From Mucilaginibacter sp. (lineage in GTDB: Bacteria > Bacteroidota > Bacteroidia > Sphingobacteriales > Sphingobacteriaceae), in NCBI RefSeq assembly GCF_028288205.1, contig NZ_JAQBOD010000035.1, positions 1-64,000 of the forward strand: 64,000 nt of DNA. Direction: 5' to 3'. Position 1 is the first letter of the stretch, and each line of letters starts with the position of its first letter. The position numbers and the translations under genes are program-made. The notes below the pieces were generated by a model, which saw nothing but the letters and a program-made list of their open reading frames with translations, ran no database searches and was not told the DNA's origin. Shown piece after piece: positions 39,930 to 50,097 of the stretch.

Positions 39930-40895
39930 CTACTTGTTTACAAATTCTGTTATAGCATTTTCATTAATATCATACATACATTTAAAGTGCCCCAGGGGGC
40001 AGGCAGGCAATCCAAATTTAGAGCATGGCCTGCAAGGCAATTCAACATCTGCCACTAAAACTTCTTTCACTTTATAGGGCTGTACACCTAATAATTGGGG
40101 CGCGGTACCTCCCCATACAGATACAATGGGTTTATCAAACGCCTCGGCTATATGGGTTAACCCGGTATCAAAGCCAATAATATTTGTTGCTTTTGATACC
40201 AAAAATACCGATTCATCCAACGAGGTTATACCGCAGGCATTGTAAATTTTAGCACCAAGCATGCCTGCTATTATATCGCCGTTTGCTTTAACATCGTTAC
40301 CACCCAGCAAAACAACGGGGCTATTAATTTCACTGCATATATTAATTATCTTTTCATTAGGCATGCGTTTAGTGAAATGTGTGGCTCCTATTATGAAAAC
40401 TATATATGCTCCCCGGTGCGAAACAGGCAGCAATTTATCCAGCTGATGATCTGCTTTAATGTAATAATCAATAGGTTGCTCATCGTTTTTTACATTTAAA
40501 AACTTTACAGCTTCCATATACCTATCAACCAAATGAACGGGTGGCACCAGATTTAAATTTAGTTTTAAACTTAACCATTTGCGGATGACTTGTTTTTTAT
40601 AAGTTGATGAGCGAATACCTGTTCTGAGCTTAATTAACGCGGTACGCAGGTTATTATGCAGATCTATAATGTAATCATACCGCTCTGCCTTTATATCTTT
40701 TATCGTATCAGACAGATTGGGCTTTAATAAAAGCAGTTTATCTACGTAAGGGTTATTATCGTAAATGTATTTAAAGGCTGGCTTGGTTATAAAATGAACT
40801 TCGGCACCGGCTAATTGCTTTTTAAGGCATCGCACAACAGGCGTTGTGTAAATTATATCGCCCATAGAGCTAAAGCGGATAACCAGTATTTTCAT
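39930..40895 (-). CDS. Glycosyltransferase family 9 (heptosyltransferase-like)
   Basis: KILVIRFSSMGDIIYTTPVVRCLKKQLAGAEVHFI; DTGLTHIAEAFDKPIVSVWGGTAPQ. Confidence 0.92.
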   Translation of the reverse strand: MKILVIRFSSMGDIIYTTPVVRCLKKQLAGAEVHFITKPAFKYIYDNNPYVDKLLLLKPNLSDTIKDIKAERYDYIIDLHNNLRTALIKLRTGIRSSTYKKQVIRKWLSLKLNLNLVPPVHLVDRYMEAVKFLNVKNDEQPIDYYIKADHQLDKLLPVSHRGAYIVFIIGATHFTKRMPNEKIINICSEINSPVVLLGGNDVKANGDIIAGMLGAKIYNACGITSLDESVFLVSKATNIIGFDTGLTHIAEAFDKPIVSVWGGTAPQLLGVQPYKVKEVLVADVELPCRPCSKFGLPACPLGHFKCMYDINENAITEFVNK

Positions 40896-40906
40896 TTTGC
40901 TACAGC

Positions 40907-41410
40907 TTAAGTAACCTGGTTCCTTATTCTTTGAATAATAGACGTTGAGGAATATCCGTCAACAAAATCAATGGTTTTTACTTCTCCTCCGTTAGCTATT
41001 ACTTCTTTAGCGCCAACTATATTATCGATAGTGTAATCGGCGCCTTTTACTAATATGTCCGGCAATAAAGCAGTGATCAAATTAAGTGGTGTATCTTCTT
41101 CAAATACAACAACAGCATCAACAAAAAACAATGCCGCCAATAATGCCGCGCGGTTATTCTGGTCATTTATAGGGCGGCCATCCCCTTTAAGGCGCTTTAC
41201 AGAGCTATCGGCATTCAAGCCTATAATTAGCTTATCGCCCAATTCTGCCGCCTTTGCCATATAGGTTATATGGCCAATATGCAGCAAATCAAATACCCCA
41301 TTTGTAAATACTACCTTTTTACCCTCAAATTTCCAGGCAGCTATACGGTGTTTAAGCGTATGCAGATCGGTAATTTTGTTTAACAGTGTTTTTTCAAGAT
41401 TGATCCTCAT
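40907..41410 (-). CDS. rfaE2: D-glycero-beta-D-manno-heptose 1-phosphate adenylyltransferase
   Basis: VFTNGVFDLLHIGHITYMAKAAELGDKLIIGLNADSSVKRLKG. Confidence 0.93.
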   Translation of the reverse strand: MRINLEKTLLNKITDLHTLKHRIAAWKFEGKKVVFTNGVFDLLHIGHITYMAKAAELGDKLIIGLNADSSVKRLKGDGRPINDQNNRAALLAALFFVDAVVVFEEDTPLNLITALLPDILVKGADYTIDNIVGAKEVIANGGEVKTIDFVDGYSSTSIIQRIRNQVT

Positions 41411-41430
41411 AATGTAAATATAAGCAGCAG

Positions 41431-41985
41431 TTAAAAAAGATCATCTACAGCTTTACACAATATATGCCCTATAAGAATATGCATTTCTTGTATACGTGCA
41501 GTAATAGTTGATGGTATGATGATATTAAGATCGCATAGCCCATTCATCTGGCCACCATCCCTGCCCGAAAGCCCTAATGCGTTACAATTGATAGCTTTTG
41601 CCGTTTTAAAAGCATTTAGTACCCCCTGGCTATTGCCGCTGGTAGATATGCCAATAAACAAGTCGCCCGGCTGGGCCAGCGCCTCCAGCTGGCGCGAAAA
41701 AACGTACTCATAACCATAGTCATTCGCAATGGATGTTAGTGCAGATGTATCGGTGGTTAAGGCAATCCCCGGCAATGCTTTCCTGTCTTTTACAAACCTG
41801 CCACTTAGTTCGGCAGCAATGTGCTGCGCATCTGCAGCGCTGCCGCCATTGCCGGCAATTAAAACCTTATTACCGTTTTTTATTGCAGTAGTTATCATAT
41901 CACAGGCTTTCTCAATATCAGTCGCAAGCGTATCAATTACCTTTTGTATAATATTTTGATGATCCTTAAGTTCTTCAATAACCAT
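41431..41985 (-). CDS. gmhA: SIS-domain phosphoheptose isomerase
   Basis: GNGGSAADAQHIAAELSGRF, GISTSGNSQGVLNA. Confidence 0.92.
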   Translation of the reverse strand: MVIEELKDHQNIIQKVIDTLATDIEKACDMITTAIKNGNKVLIAGNGGSAADAQHIAAELSGRFVKDRKALPGIALTTDTSALTSIANDYGYEYVFSRQLEALAQPGDLFIGISTSGNSQGVLNAFKTAKAINCNALGLSGRDGGQMNGLCDLNIIIPSTITARIQEMHILIGHILCKAVDDLF

Positions 41986-41995
41986 TTTATTAAAT

Positions 41996-43669
41996 TTATT
42001 TTTTCTTCGTTTTAAACACTTGCGTTATTTCCTGCAATGATAAGGCATTCAAACACCTTTCCTTGTACAATCCGCCTTTTCTGGCAACTATTATTCCGTA
42101 ATGCATATCTAAAAATTTTTCAATGCGGTGTGCATCCGGGTTGATTGATAACCAAACACCTTTATCCAATGCGTATTGGTGCCAGCGCCAGTCGAGATCA
42201 AGACGTAACGGATTAGAATTAACTTCTATCACTACATTATTGGCGGCACAGGCATCAATTACCTTTTTATAATTGATAGCATAACCATTGCGGCTTAATA
42301 ATAAACGCCCCGTTGGGTGACCAAGTATAGTGGTATACGGATTCTCAATTGCTTTTATCAATCTTTCGGTTGCCTTTTCTTCGCTCATTTTTAAATTGGA
42401 ATGAACAGAGGCTACTATAAAATCAAACTTCTTCAATATCTCATCCGGGTAATCCAGCGAGCCATCATTTAAAATATCCGATTCAATGCCCTTGAATATA
42501 TGAAAACCATTTAATTTTTTATTCAAATGATCTATCTCTTCCTGTTGTTGCAGCACCCGCTCAATACTTAGGCCTTTGGCGTAAAAAGCGCTTTTGCTAT
42601 GGTCGCACATGCCCAGGTATTCCAGTTTCAGCTCATCGCGGCAATACACGGCCATTTCTTCTATCGAGTTAACACCATCGCTCCAGGTGCTATGGTTATG
42701 CAATGTACCTTTCAGGTCATTGTAAGATATTAGTCGCGGCAATTTATCATTGGCAGCTCTATCAATAAATGTGATGCCTTCACGCAGTTCGGGCTTCATA
42801 AAAACAAGTCCTGCTTTTTGATAGATAAGCTCTTCGTTTTCGGGCTGGTCAGCTTCATCTGCACTGCGCTCTAAAACAACCTTTACATGTTCATCATCGC
42901 CGGTCTTAAGGAATAGTGTTTTAAAAAAATATCTTTTCTCTACTACAAAAATGGTAACCTTTAAACCATTGTCGGTTTCGCCAACCAAACAATTTTCTTT
43001 TATGATTTTATTGTGCAGTATGTCTGAATGTGAAATAGTTTGAAAAGCAATTTCCTGGTCACGGCTGCCCACAATCAAAACAAGTTCTGTAATGATCTCG
43101 CAAAGCCGCCTGTATTCGCCTGCAAACTCTATTAACGCATTCGAAAACATACTTTTTATTTGGTCTGTCAGCTTATCAGCTTCGGGCTCAACCTGCGCAT
43201 ATAAAAATTTACCGCTGCTGGCCATGGTAAATTCAATAACCTTACGTATCTCATCCTGAGTTTTCAGGCCAAAGCCTTTAGCTTCTATCAGGCGGTTTTC
43301 GTTACAGGCATAATACAACTCGCCTATAGTTTCAATACCCATATCATGCCAAATGGTTGATACCTTTTTAGCGCCAATGCCTTTTATATGCATCATTTCT
43401 ACAACACCGGGCGGCGTGGCGGCCAAAAGCTCATCCATCTCTACCATGGTGCCGGTATTTAAAAGTTCTACTATTTTAGCTGCAAGGCTTTTGCCTACTC
43501 CATCTATCTTTTCTAATTCCTCGTAGCTTTTATCCTCAATCTTAAAAGGCAGCTTATCCACCTTAAAAGCAGCGTTAGCTATTGATTTAATTTTGAAAGG
43601 ATTGATATCATGCAGCTCCATTAACTGTGATAACAAACGAAGTTTATGAGCTATGGCTTTGTTTTCCAT
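41996..43669 (-). CDS. PolX-like protein: HhH + degenerate Pol beta-type nucleotidyltransferase + PHP domain
   Basis: HhH IDGVGKSLAAKI, GIGAKKVSTIW; PHP LHNHSTWSDG, GMCDHSKSA, GHPTGRLL, NPDAHRIEKF. Palm motif degenerate. Confidence 0.85.
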   Translation of the reverse strand: MENKAIAHKLRLLSQLMELHDINPFKIKSIANAAFKVDKLPFKIEDKSYEELEKIDGVGKSLAAKIVELLNTGTMVEMDELLAATPPGVVEMMHIKGIGAKKVSTIWHDMGIETIGELYYACNENRLIEAKGFGLKTQDEIRKVIEFTMASSGKFLYAQVEPEADKLTDQIKSMFSNALIEFAGEYRRLCEIITELVLIVGSRDQEIAFQTISHSDILHNKIIKENCLVGETDNGLKVTIFVVEKRYFFKTLFLKTGDDEHVKVVLERSADEADQPENEELIYQKAGLVFMKPELREGITFIDRAANDKLPRLISYNDLKGTLHNHSTWSDGVNSIEEMAVYCRDELKLEYLGMCDHSKSAFYAKGLSIERVLQQQEEIDHLNKKLNGFHIFKGIESDILNDGSLDYPDEILKKFDFIVASVHSNLKMSEEKATERLIKAIENPYTTILGHPTGRLLLSRNGYAINYKKVIDACAANNVVIEVNSNPLRLDLDWRWHQYALDKGVWLSINPDAHRIEKFLDMHYGIIVARKGGLYKERCLNALSLQEITQVFKTKKK

Positions 43670-43688
43670 GGTGGATTTGTAACAAAAG

Positions 43689-43988
43689 CTAAGCGGAGTG
43701 CTTATAATTATAAGGTTGCAAATTAAGCTCCTTAGTTTTCTCGGCGGCTAAATGCAGATTAAATTTGGTCTGCATATTTGCCCAAATATCAGCTGTACCA
43801 CCAAATACTTTTGCAATCCTAAAAGACATTTCAGGAGTAATATCTGATTGTTCATGAATAATTTTATTCAAACTTTGGCGAGAAATACCCAACATTTTGG
43901 CAGCTGCAGTAACAGTCAATTCGTTAGCAGTAATTACTTCTTCTCGCAAAACTTCACCGGGATGTATATGTCTCATTTGTCTTTTCAT
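43689..43988 (-). CDS. higA: HigA-family antitoxin (XRE HTH)
   Basis: HPGEVLREEVI...LTVTAAAKMLGISRQSLNKIIHEQSDITPEMSFRIAKVFGGTADIWANMQ. Start at 43988 preferred. Confidence 0.92.
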   Translation of the reverse strand: MKRQMRHIHPGEVLREEVITANELTVTAAAKMLGISRQSLNKIIHEQSDITPEMSFRIAKVFGGTADIWANMQTKFNLHLAAEKTKELNLQPYNYKHSA

Positions 43989-43995
43989 GGCGTTC

Positions 43996-44280
43996 TTAAT
44001 GATAATCAATGTAATCAAGATCGTATGCATGTTGCCCGTCAAATCGAAATATAATACGGTAATTCTTATTTACCTTAATGCTCCAAAAATCTTTTAGATC
44101 ACCTGAAAGCTTATGGATATTCCAATTCTGAAAGGCTCCAAAATCATCAGGCACTTGTTGGGCACTATCAATAATGTCTAACATTCTTTCGATGCGATTA
44201 GTTTGGTCAGCAGGTAATTTACTACTTTTCCCTTGCTCCCATAGCAGCCGAAGTTCTTTGTGCTTAAAACCTTGGATCAT
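43996..44280 (-). CDS. higB: HigB-family (RelE/ParE superfamily) toxin
   Basis: MIQGFKHKELRLLWEQG...NWNIHKLSGDLKDFWSIKVNKNYRIIFRF. Start at 44280 preferred; 7 nt upstream of higA. Confidence 0.92.
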   Translation of the reverse strand: MIQGFKHKELRLLWEQGKSSKLPADQTNRIERMLDIIDSAQQVPDDFGAFQNWNIHKLSGDLKDFWSIKVNKNYRIIFRFDGQHAYDLDYIDYH

Positions 44281-44283
44281 GCA

Positions 44284-44309
44284 AATTGTAAACTGTAAAT
44301 TTACAATTG
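44284..44309. promoter_or_regulatory. Probable HigA operator palindrome
   Basis: TGTAAATTTACA perfect palindrome (44294-44305) inside AATTGTAAA...TTTACAATT. Confidence 0.5.
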
Positions 44310-44409
44310 TCAATTTTAAAATACAACTTTATAATTAAACATTTGTAAGCCGGACATAATGTTGTTTGGTATTGAAATCCAAATTCACTATGTATTTTAG
44401 GAATTTAGG

Positions 44410-46167
44410 TTATTTCACCACCACATCATATTCCATCCTGGCAAGCGGGGTACGCATCATTGAGGTCATTTTTTTAATTTGCTCATACACACGGTAGTTC
44501 TCGCCAAGCTCTGATTGAAGTATACGGGTTTTCATCTCTACACCAAAGCTTTGTCCCAATTTGTTGAAAACACTTTTTTGTTCGGGATAGGCAACCAGTC
44601 TGTAATCTTTAAGCTTAGCCTTTTTTGCTGCTGATTTCACTGCATCCTCAATATTACCTAAACGATCTACCAAGCCAATATTAACAGCTTGTGCGCCCGT
44701 CCAAACGCGGCCCTGCCCTATTGTATTAATATATGCCTGTGTTTTATGGCGTCCTGCTGCAACTGCTTTTGTAAAATCATCATAACCATGGTTTATTTCG
44801 CTTTGCAGTATGGCTCTTTCTTCGGGTGTTAGCGGACGGGTAGTATTACCCAAATCGGCAAATTTACCGGTTTTAACACCATCAAAAGTTACACCTAACT
44901 TATCATTAAACAGTTTTTGCATATTTGGCAAAATGGCAAAAATGCCTATCGAACCGGTTATGGTATTAGGTTCGGCAAATATAGAATCGGCAGCACACGA
45001 GATATAGTAACCGCCGGATGCCGCGACATCGCCCATAGAAACTATTATAGGCTTTACCTTTTTGGTAAGCATTACCTCACGCCATATCACGTCTGATGCC
45101 AATGAACTGCCCCCCGGTGAGTTTACACGCAATACTACCGCCTTTATCTTTTTATCCAATCTTACCTTGCGCAAAGCTTTTGATATGGCTTCAGAACCAA
45201 TACTATTATCATTACCCTCGCCACCACCAATATCGCCCGAAGCATAAACCACCGCTATACGATTGGTGGAAATCTCTTTCATATCCTCTTCGCTCTTGCT
45301 ATATTCTGCTATATCAACACTTTTTATATTGTCTTTAGCCTTAACGCCTAAACGTTGTTTAAATTCATCTAAAATCTCGTCTTTATACTTTAAACCGTCA
45401 ACCAGTTTATATTTCAAAGCATCTTCGGGTTCTTTAATACGCATCTGATTTGCATAAGCAAATAATGAGTCTTTGCTTATGCCCCTGCTTTTACTAATGC
45501 CGGTTAAAAAATGATCATATAATGATCCCAGGTATGAGGTAACCTGCAAGCGGTTGGCATCACTCATCCTGGTAAGTACCAATGGCTCAACAGCGCTTTT
45601 ATAAGTGCCTACTTTAATTATCTGTGCCTCTATACCCAATTTATCCAAAGCACCTTTTAAGAAAGTGATCTCTGAGTTAAAGCCATTAAATTCCATAATG
45701 CCTTTAGGATTGATATAAACTTTATCTGCAACGGATGCCAAATAGTAAAATCCCTTTGTATAAATCTCAGAGTAAGCAATAATGAATTTGCCTGATCTTT
45801 TAAAGTCTATCAGGGCGTTGCGTATTTCTTCCGTAGTGGCTTCGCCTGATAGCATATAGCTTTCATCTAAAAATATCCCCTTTATTTTATTATCGGCTTT
45901 TGCCTTTTTTATATTGGCTAAAATATCTTTAAGCCCTATTGCTTTATCGCCGTCAAACCCTAAAAAACTTAATGCGGCCAGTGGATTGTTTGCAGTACGC
46001 TCTGTTATAGGATATTTTATAGCTATATGTAAAACCGAGTTAGCATCAACCACTACCGTATTATCACTACCAGCTGCTATAATACCTATAAAAACTAAAA
46101 TTATAATTACGGTGGTTAATATGATGCCAACGAATGTTGCTAATACAAATTTGAAAAATTGCTTCAT
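44410..46167 (-). CDS. sppA: Signal peptide peptidase SppA, 67K type
   Basis: VVLRVNSPGGSSLASDVIWREV, SMGDVAASGGYYISCAAD. Confidence 0.95.
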   Translation of the reverse strand: MKQFFKFVLATFVGIILTTVIIILVFIGIIAAGSDNTVVVDANSVLHIAIKYPITERTANNPLAALSFLGFDGDKAIGLKDILANIKKAKADNKIKGIFLDESYMLSGEATTEEIRNALIDFKRSGKFIIAYSEIYTKGFYYLASVADKVYINPKGIMEFNGFNSEITFLKGALDKLGIEAQIIKVGTYKSAVEPLVLTRMSDANRLQVTSYLGSLYDHFLTGISKSRGISKDSLFAYANQMRIKEPEDALKYKLVDGLKYKDEILDEFKQRLGVKAKDNIKSVDIAEYSKSEEDMKEISTNRIAVVYASGDIGGGEGNDNSIGSEAISKALRKVRLDKKIKAVVLRVNSPGGSSLASDVIWREVMLTKKVKPIIVSMGDVAASGGYYISCAADSIFAEPNTITGSIGIFAILPNMQKLFNDKLGVTFDGVKTGKFADLGNTTRPLTPEERAILQSEINHGYDDFTKAVAAGRHKTQAYINTIGQGRVWTGAQAVNIGLVDRLGNIEDAVKSAAKKAKLKDYRLVAYPEQKSVFNKLGQSFGVEMKTRILQSELGENYRVYEQIKKMTSMMRTPLARMEYDVVVK

Positions 46168-46256
46168 TTACTATTATAAATATTTATATCTATGCAAACT
46201 TAATAAAACCATGCGGTATAATATTAAGAGCCACATCTATAATATTTGTTACAACA

Positions 46257-46736
46257 ATGAATAACGTATTTTTATTATTAGGCAGTAATTTGGGAGATAG
46301 GAAACTATTTTTGCAACAAGCTATAAGGCATATAGAATATGATATTGCTCCAACTATAAAAATATCATCAGTTTATGAAACACAGTCATGGGGAAAAAGT
46401 GATGAACCTGATTATTTAAATCTTGTTATCGAGCTGCAAACCGAACTATCGGCCCAAACCATACTTGAAAAAATATTAGCTATTGAAAATGTGATGGGGA
46501 GAAAGCGGGAAGAGAAATGGGGACCGCGTATTATTGATATTGATATTTTATATTATAACGCGGCTATTATTGATGAACCTGGCTTGCAAGTACCTCACCC
46601 TGAATTACATAACCGCCGGTTTACTTTAGAGCCGCTGGCAGAAATAGCGCCTGATCTTATTCACCCGGTTTTACACAAGAGCAGCTTACAATTGAAAAAA
46701 GATTTGAAAGATAACTTAATTGTAAAAAAATTATAA
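46257..46736 (+). CDS. folK: 2-amino-4-hydroxy-6-hydroxymethyldihydropteridine diphosphokinase
   Basis: LLLGSNLGDRKLFLQQAI, WGPRIIDIDILYYN, VPHPELHNRRFTLEPLAEIAP. Confidence 0.96.
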   Translation: MNNVFLLLGSNLGDRKLFLQQAIRHIEYDIAPTIKISSVYETQSWGKSDEPDYLNLVIELQTELSAQTILEKILAIENVMGRKREEKWGPRIIDIDILYYNAAIIDEPGLQVPHPELHNRRFTLEPLAEIAPDLIHPVLHKSSLQLKKDLKDNLIVKKL

Positions 46737-46760
46737 ATTTGAGTTTATATAACTCCTTAT

Positions 46761-47132
46761 ATGTCAAACACATCACCCGATCTTGATCTTTCCCTATTGC
46801 ATGAAATTGCAGATGGCAGCAATGAATTTATTATTGAGTCGATAGATATGTTTTTACAGCAAACCCCATCCTCATTACAGGATATAAGCAATGCATTAGA
46901 GGAAATGGATTGGGCAACGGCATCATCGGCAGCACATAAGCTAAAAGCTACCCTGGGATTTTTTGGCATGTTAAATAGCCAGGCATTAATTCAACATATT
47001 GAATTAAGCTGCAAAACGGGTGCGCCAAATTCCGCGGATGTATCAACCAAGTTTGACGAGGTGCGGGAATTAATAGCTGCTAATACCATCGCCCTATTAA
47101 AGATAAAAGAAGAAACTGAAGCTAAGCTTTAA
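46761..47132 (+). CDS. Orphan Hpt (histidine phosphotransfer) domain protein
   Basis: AAHKLKATLGFFGM phospho-His motif. Confidence 0.88.
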   Translation: MSNTSPDLDLSLLHEIADGSNEFIIESIDMFLQQTPSSLQDISNALEEMDWATASSAAHKLKATLGFFGMLNSQALIQHIELSCKTGAPNSADVSTKFDEVRELIAANTIALLKIKEETEAKL

Positions 47133-47383
47133 ATCTGCTCTATTGTATAGCTATAGCTCTCCATAATTAAATTAGCCAATAAATTTTTACAGGCCAACTC
47201 AACTTTTTCATGAGCAATTGCTGCGCTATCGGCTTCTATTTGCAGGGAGATGTGCTTGCCAATGCGTATGTTTTGTATTTCGGCCAGGCCCAAATTTTTC
47301 ATACTTCCGGTTACGGCTTTTCCTTGTGGGTCAAGTATTTCTTTTTTGGGCATTACGTCTATTTCAGCCTGGAATGTTGTCAT
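47129..47383 (-). CDS. purS: Phosphoribosylformylglycinamidine synthase subunit PurS
   Basis: AEIDVMPKKEILDPQGKAVTGSMKNLGLAEIQNIRIGKHI. Confidence 0.93.
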   Translation of the reverse strand: MTTFQAEIDVMPKKEILDPQGKAVTGSMKNLGLAEIQNIRIGKHISLQIEADSAAIAHEKVELACKNLLANLIMESYSYTIEQI

Positions 47384-48086
47384 CTGCTATTTTAAATTGA
47401 ATTATGGATAAAGTGATATAGATAAATATAACCACCGGAACTGCAACAAATTTAAAAAATAGTATCAATATTGCCGAAAACAACAGCAGTAAATAGCGAT
47501 ATATATTTTTGTTGAAGTCTTTGTTTTTAAACTTAAGCGACATCAGCGGCAGTTCGGCTACTAACAGCGCGCACATAACCACTACAAATACAGTTAAACC
47601 GTAAGGGTTTAATATATAAACCGCCAAATTGCTGTATTGCTGAATTATTAGCGGAAACGAAGCAATCAATATAGCGTTGGCCGGTGTTGGTAAACCAATA
47701 AATATTTCGGCCTGGCGGCTATCTGTATTAAACTTAGCCAGCCTGAGTGCCGAAAATACGGGTATTAAAAAGGCGCTAAAGTTTAAAAACATACTTACAT
47801 GAGGTATCTGCGGCGCCTGTAAAAACAGCTCGTATAATATAACTGATGGCAAAACGCCGAAACTAACCATATCAGCCAGCGAATCCAGTTCTTTGCCGAT
47901 ACCCGAAAAAGATTGGAGCACACGCGATGCAAAACCATCAAAGAAATCAAAAATAGCTGCTAAAAAAAGCGCGTAGGCTGCAAATATTAAATTTTCCTGG
48001 AATGCAAAAACAATACCAACACACCCGCTAAACAGGTTTGCACAGGTAATGGCATTGGGTAGGTGTTTTTTAACCCGCTTCTTCAT
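47364..48086 (-). CDS. pssA: CDP-diacylglycerol-serine O-phosphatidyltransferase
   Basis: CDP-alcohol motif AIFDFFDGFASRVLQSFSGIGKELDSLADMVSFGVLPS. Confidence 0.94.
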   Translation of the reverse strand: MKKRVKKHLPNAITCANLFSGCVGIVFAFQENLIFAAYALFLAAIFDFFDGFASRVLQSFSGIGKELDSLADMVSFGVLPSVILYELFLQAPQIPHVSMFLNFSAFLIPVFSALRLAKFNTDSRQAEIFIGLPTPANAILIASFPLIIQQYSNLAVYILNPYGLTVFVVVMCALLVAELPLMSLKFKNKDFNKNIYRYLLLLFSAILILFFKFVAVPVVIFIYITLSIIQFKIADDNIPG

Positions 48087-48166
48087 TTCGGTGGGAAGGT
48101 ATCAAACTTATATTAAGTGTTTATTATTTGCAGGTAAATATACCTGCAAATAGCAAACCAAAATTA

Positions 48167-49783
48167 TTAAGAATTCATGGATATTAAGAACTCTTCGTTA
48201 GTTTTTGTACCTCTTATCTGGCTTTGTAAGAATTCCATCGCCTCAATTGAGTTCATATCAGCCAAGTGGTTACGCAGTATCCATATACGTTGTAAGGTTT
48301 CCCTGTCTAACAACAAATCATCACGACGGGTACTTGAAGCAGTAATATCAATAGCCGGGAACACTCGTTTATTTGATAATTTACGATCCAGCTGTAACTC
48401 CATGTTACCTGTACCTTTAAATTCTTCAAATATAACCTCGTCCATTTTTGATCCGGTTTCTGTTAAAGCGGTAGCAATAATGGTTAATGAGCCGCCATCT
48501 TCAATATTACGGGCCGCACCAAAAAAGCGTTTAGGCTTGTGCAACGCGTTAGCATCAACACCACCTGATAATATTTTACCTGATGCAGGTGCCACTGTAT
48601 TATAAGCACGCGCCAAACGGGTTATAGAATCTAATAGTATAACTACGTCATGGCCGCATTCAACCATGCGCTTAGCTTTTTCTAATACAATGTTAGCTAT
48701 CTTCACATGACGCTCTGCTGGCTCATCAAATGTTGATGAAACAACTTCGGCACGTACGCTGCGGGCCATATCGGTAACCTCTTCAGGGCGTTCGTCTATC
48801 AGCAGGATGATCAAATATACTTCAGGGTGGTTCTTGGCGATAGCGTTGGCCACATCCTTTAATAACATTGTTTTACCTGTTTTAGGCTGTGCCACAATTA
48901 AACCACGCTGCCCCTTACCTATCGGCGAGAACAGGTCCATAATACGGGTTGAGTAATTACCCGGATCTGTAAACAAGCTCAGTTTTTCTGATGGGAAAAG
49001 AGGTGTTAAGTGATCAAACGGAACACGGTCACGCACTTCGGCAGGTATACGGCCATTAATGGCTTCTACACGTACCAATGGGAAATATTTTTCACCTTCT
49101 TTTGGCGGGCGTATGCTTCCGCGAACGGTATCGCCGGTTTTAAGGCCGAATAATTTTATTTGTGATTGCGATACGTAAATATCATCAGGAGACGTCAAAT
49201 AGTTGTAATCAGACGAACGCAGGAAACCATAACCATCCGGCATAATTTCCAATACACCTTCGTTTACAATAACATTATCAAAATCAAGATTAATAGCAGG
49301 ATCCTGGCTTTTTTGATTATTAACCCGGCGCTCAAATTTCTGCGGGCGACTATCAGTAGCAGGTTCTTCAGCCATGGCCAACGGCATTCCGCTTTCCTGT
49401 TGCTCTGCATCCGGTTCAGTTACTGCCGCAGTTATCGCTTCTTCGCCTTCATCTGTCTGCGGCTCATCATCCTGCAGGTCAAATAAATTTGTATCATCTA
49501 ACGGCACATCCACCCGCGGCAGATTAGTGTTTTTTATGGTACGTATTCGATTACGTGTTTTCTTTTCGCCGCCTTCTTCTGTATTGGATACAGTAATTTC
49601 GGCGTAGTTATTTTCTACGGTATTTTGTTGTGCTCTTGCAGCATCAATTAATTGCTGCATTTGTACAATATTGGTTATTAGCTCAGGCTTTCTAAGTGCA
49701 TCGGCATCAGCTATACCTAAACTTTTAGCAATTTCGCGCAACTCAGAAACGAGTTTGTCGTTCAATTCGATTTTATCAGACAT
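48167..49783 (-). CDS. rho: Transcription termination factor Rho with ~110-130 aa low-complexity insertion
   Basis: [50 protein letters not shown]. Confidence 0.97.
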   Translation of the reverse strand: MSDKIELNDKLVSELREIAKSLGIADADALRKPELITNIVQMQQLIDAARAQQNTVENNYAEITVSNTEEGGEKKTRNRIRTIKNTNLPRVDVPLDDTNLFDLQDDEPQTDEGEEAITAAVTEPDAEQQESGMPLAMAEEPATDSRPQKFERRVNNQKSQDPAINLDFDNVIVNEGVLEIMPDGYGFLRSSDYNYLTSPDDIYVSQSQIKLFGLKTGDTVRGSIRPPKEGEKYFPLVRVEAINGRIPAEVRDRVPFDHLTPLFPSEKLSLFTDPGNYSTRIMDLFSPIGKGQRGLIVAQPKTGKTMLLKDVANAIAKNHPEVYLIILLIDERPEEVTDMARSVRAEVVSSTFDEPAERHVKIANIVLEKAKRMVECGHDVVILLDSITRLARAYNTVAPASGKILSGGVDANALHKPKRFFGAARNIEDGGSLTIIATALTETGSKMDEVIFEEFKGTGNMELQLDRKLSNKRVFPAIDITASSTRRDDLLLDRETLQRIWILRNHLADMNSIEAMEFLQSQIRGTKTNEEFLISMNS

Positions 49784-50097
49784 GATATGAATTATAGTTC
49801 AAAAGGATTTTTATTACGATAGTTATTCGTGAGTCTTAAATGTATTATGCTCAGGTTGTTTTGAAAGAAATTTATTTGCAGCTTGTTTTGCAATGTTTAA
49901 AACCAGTAACCTTATATGATAAATAACGTGGAATTTTAAAATTGTTTCTTTAGTGCAAGAAAAATTCAAAGGATAACACTGCAATTTTAAGCAAATAATT
50001 TAAAATATCAAACTTTTTAAAAAAATATCTTTAAATAAGCCAACAGTTAAAGTAATTTTTAGTTTTTTTGAGCCTACAAAAAATCCAGCACCCTTCC

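Noticed and set aside
39930-43669. Novel LPS/DNA repair system from polX next to gmhA-rfaE2-GT9
   Set aside because: The heptose genes form an ordinary LPS core cluster; co-orientation with the polX-like gene is not enough to infer joint function.
48177-48605. 142-aa plus-strand ORF
   Set aside because: Antisense to conserved rho core; shadow ORF.
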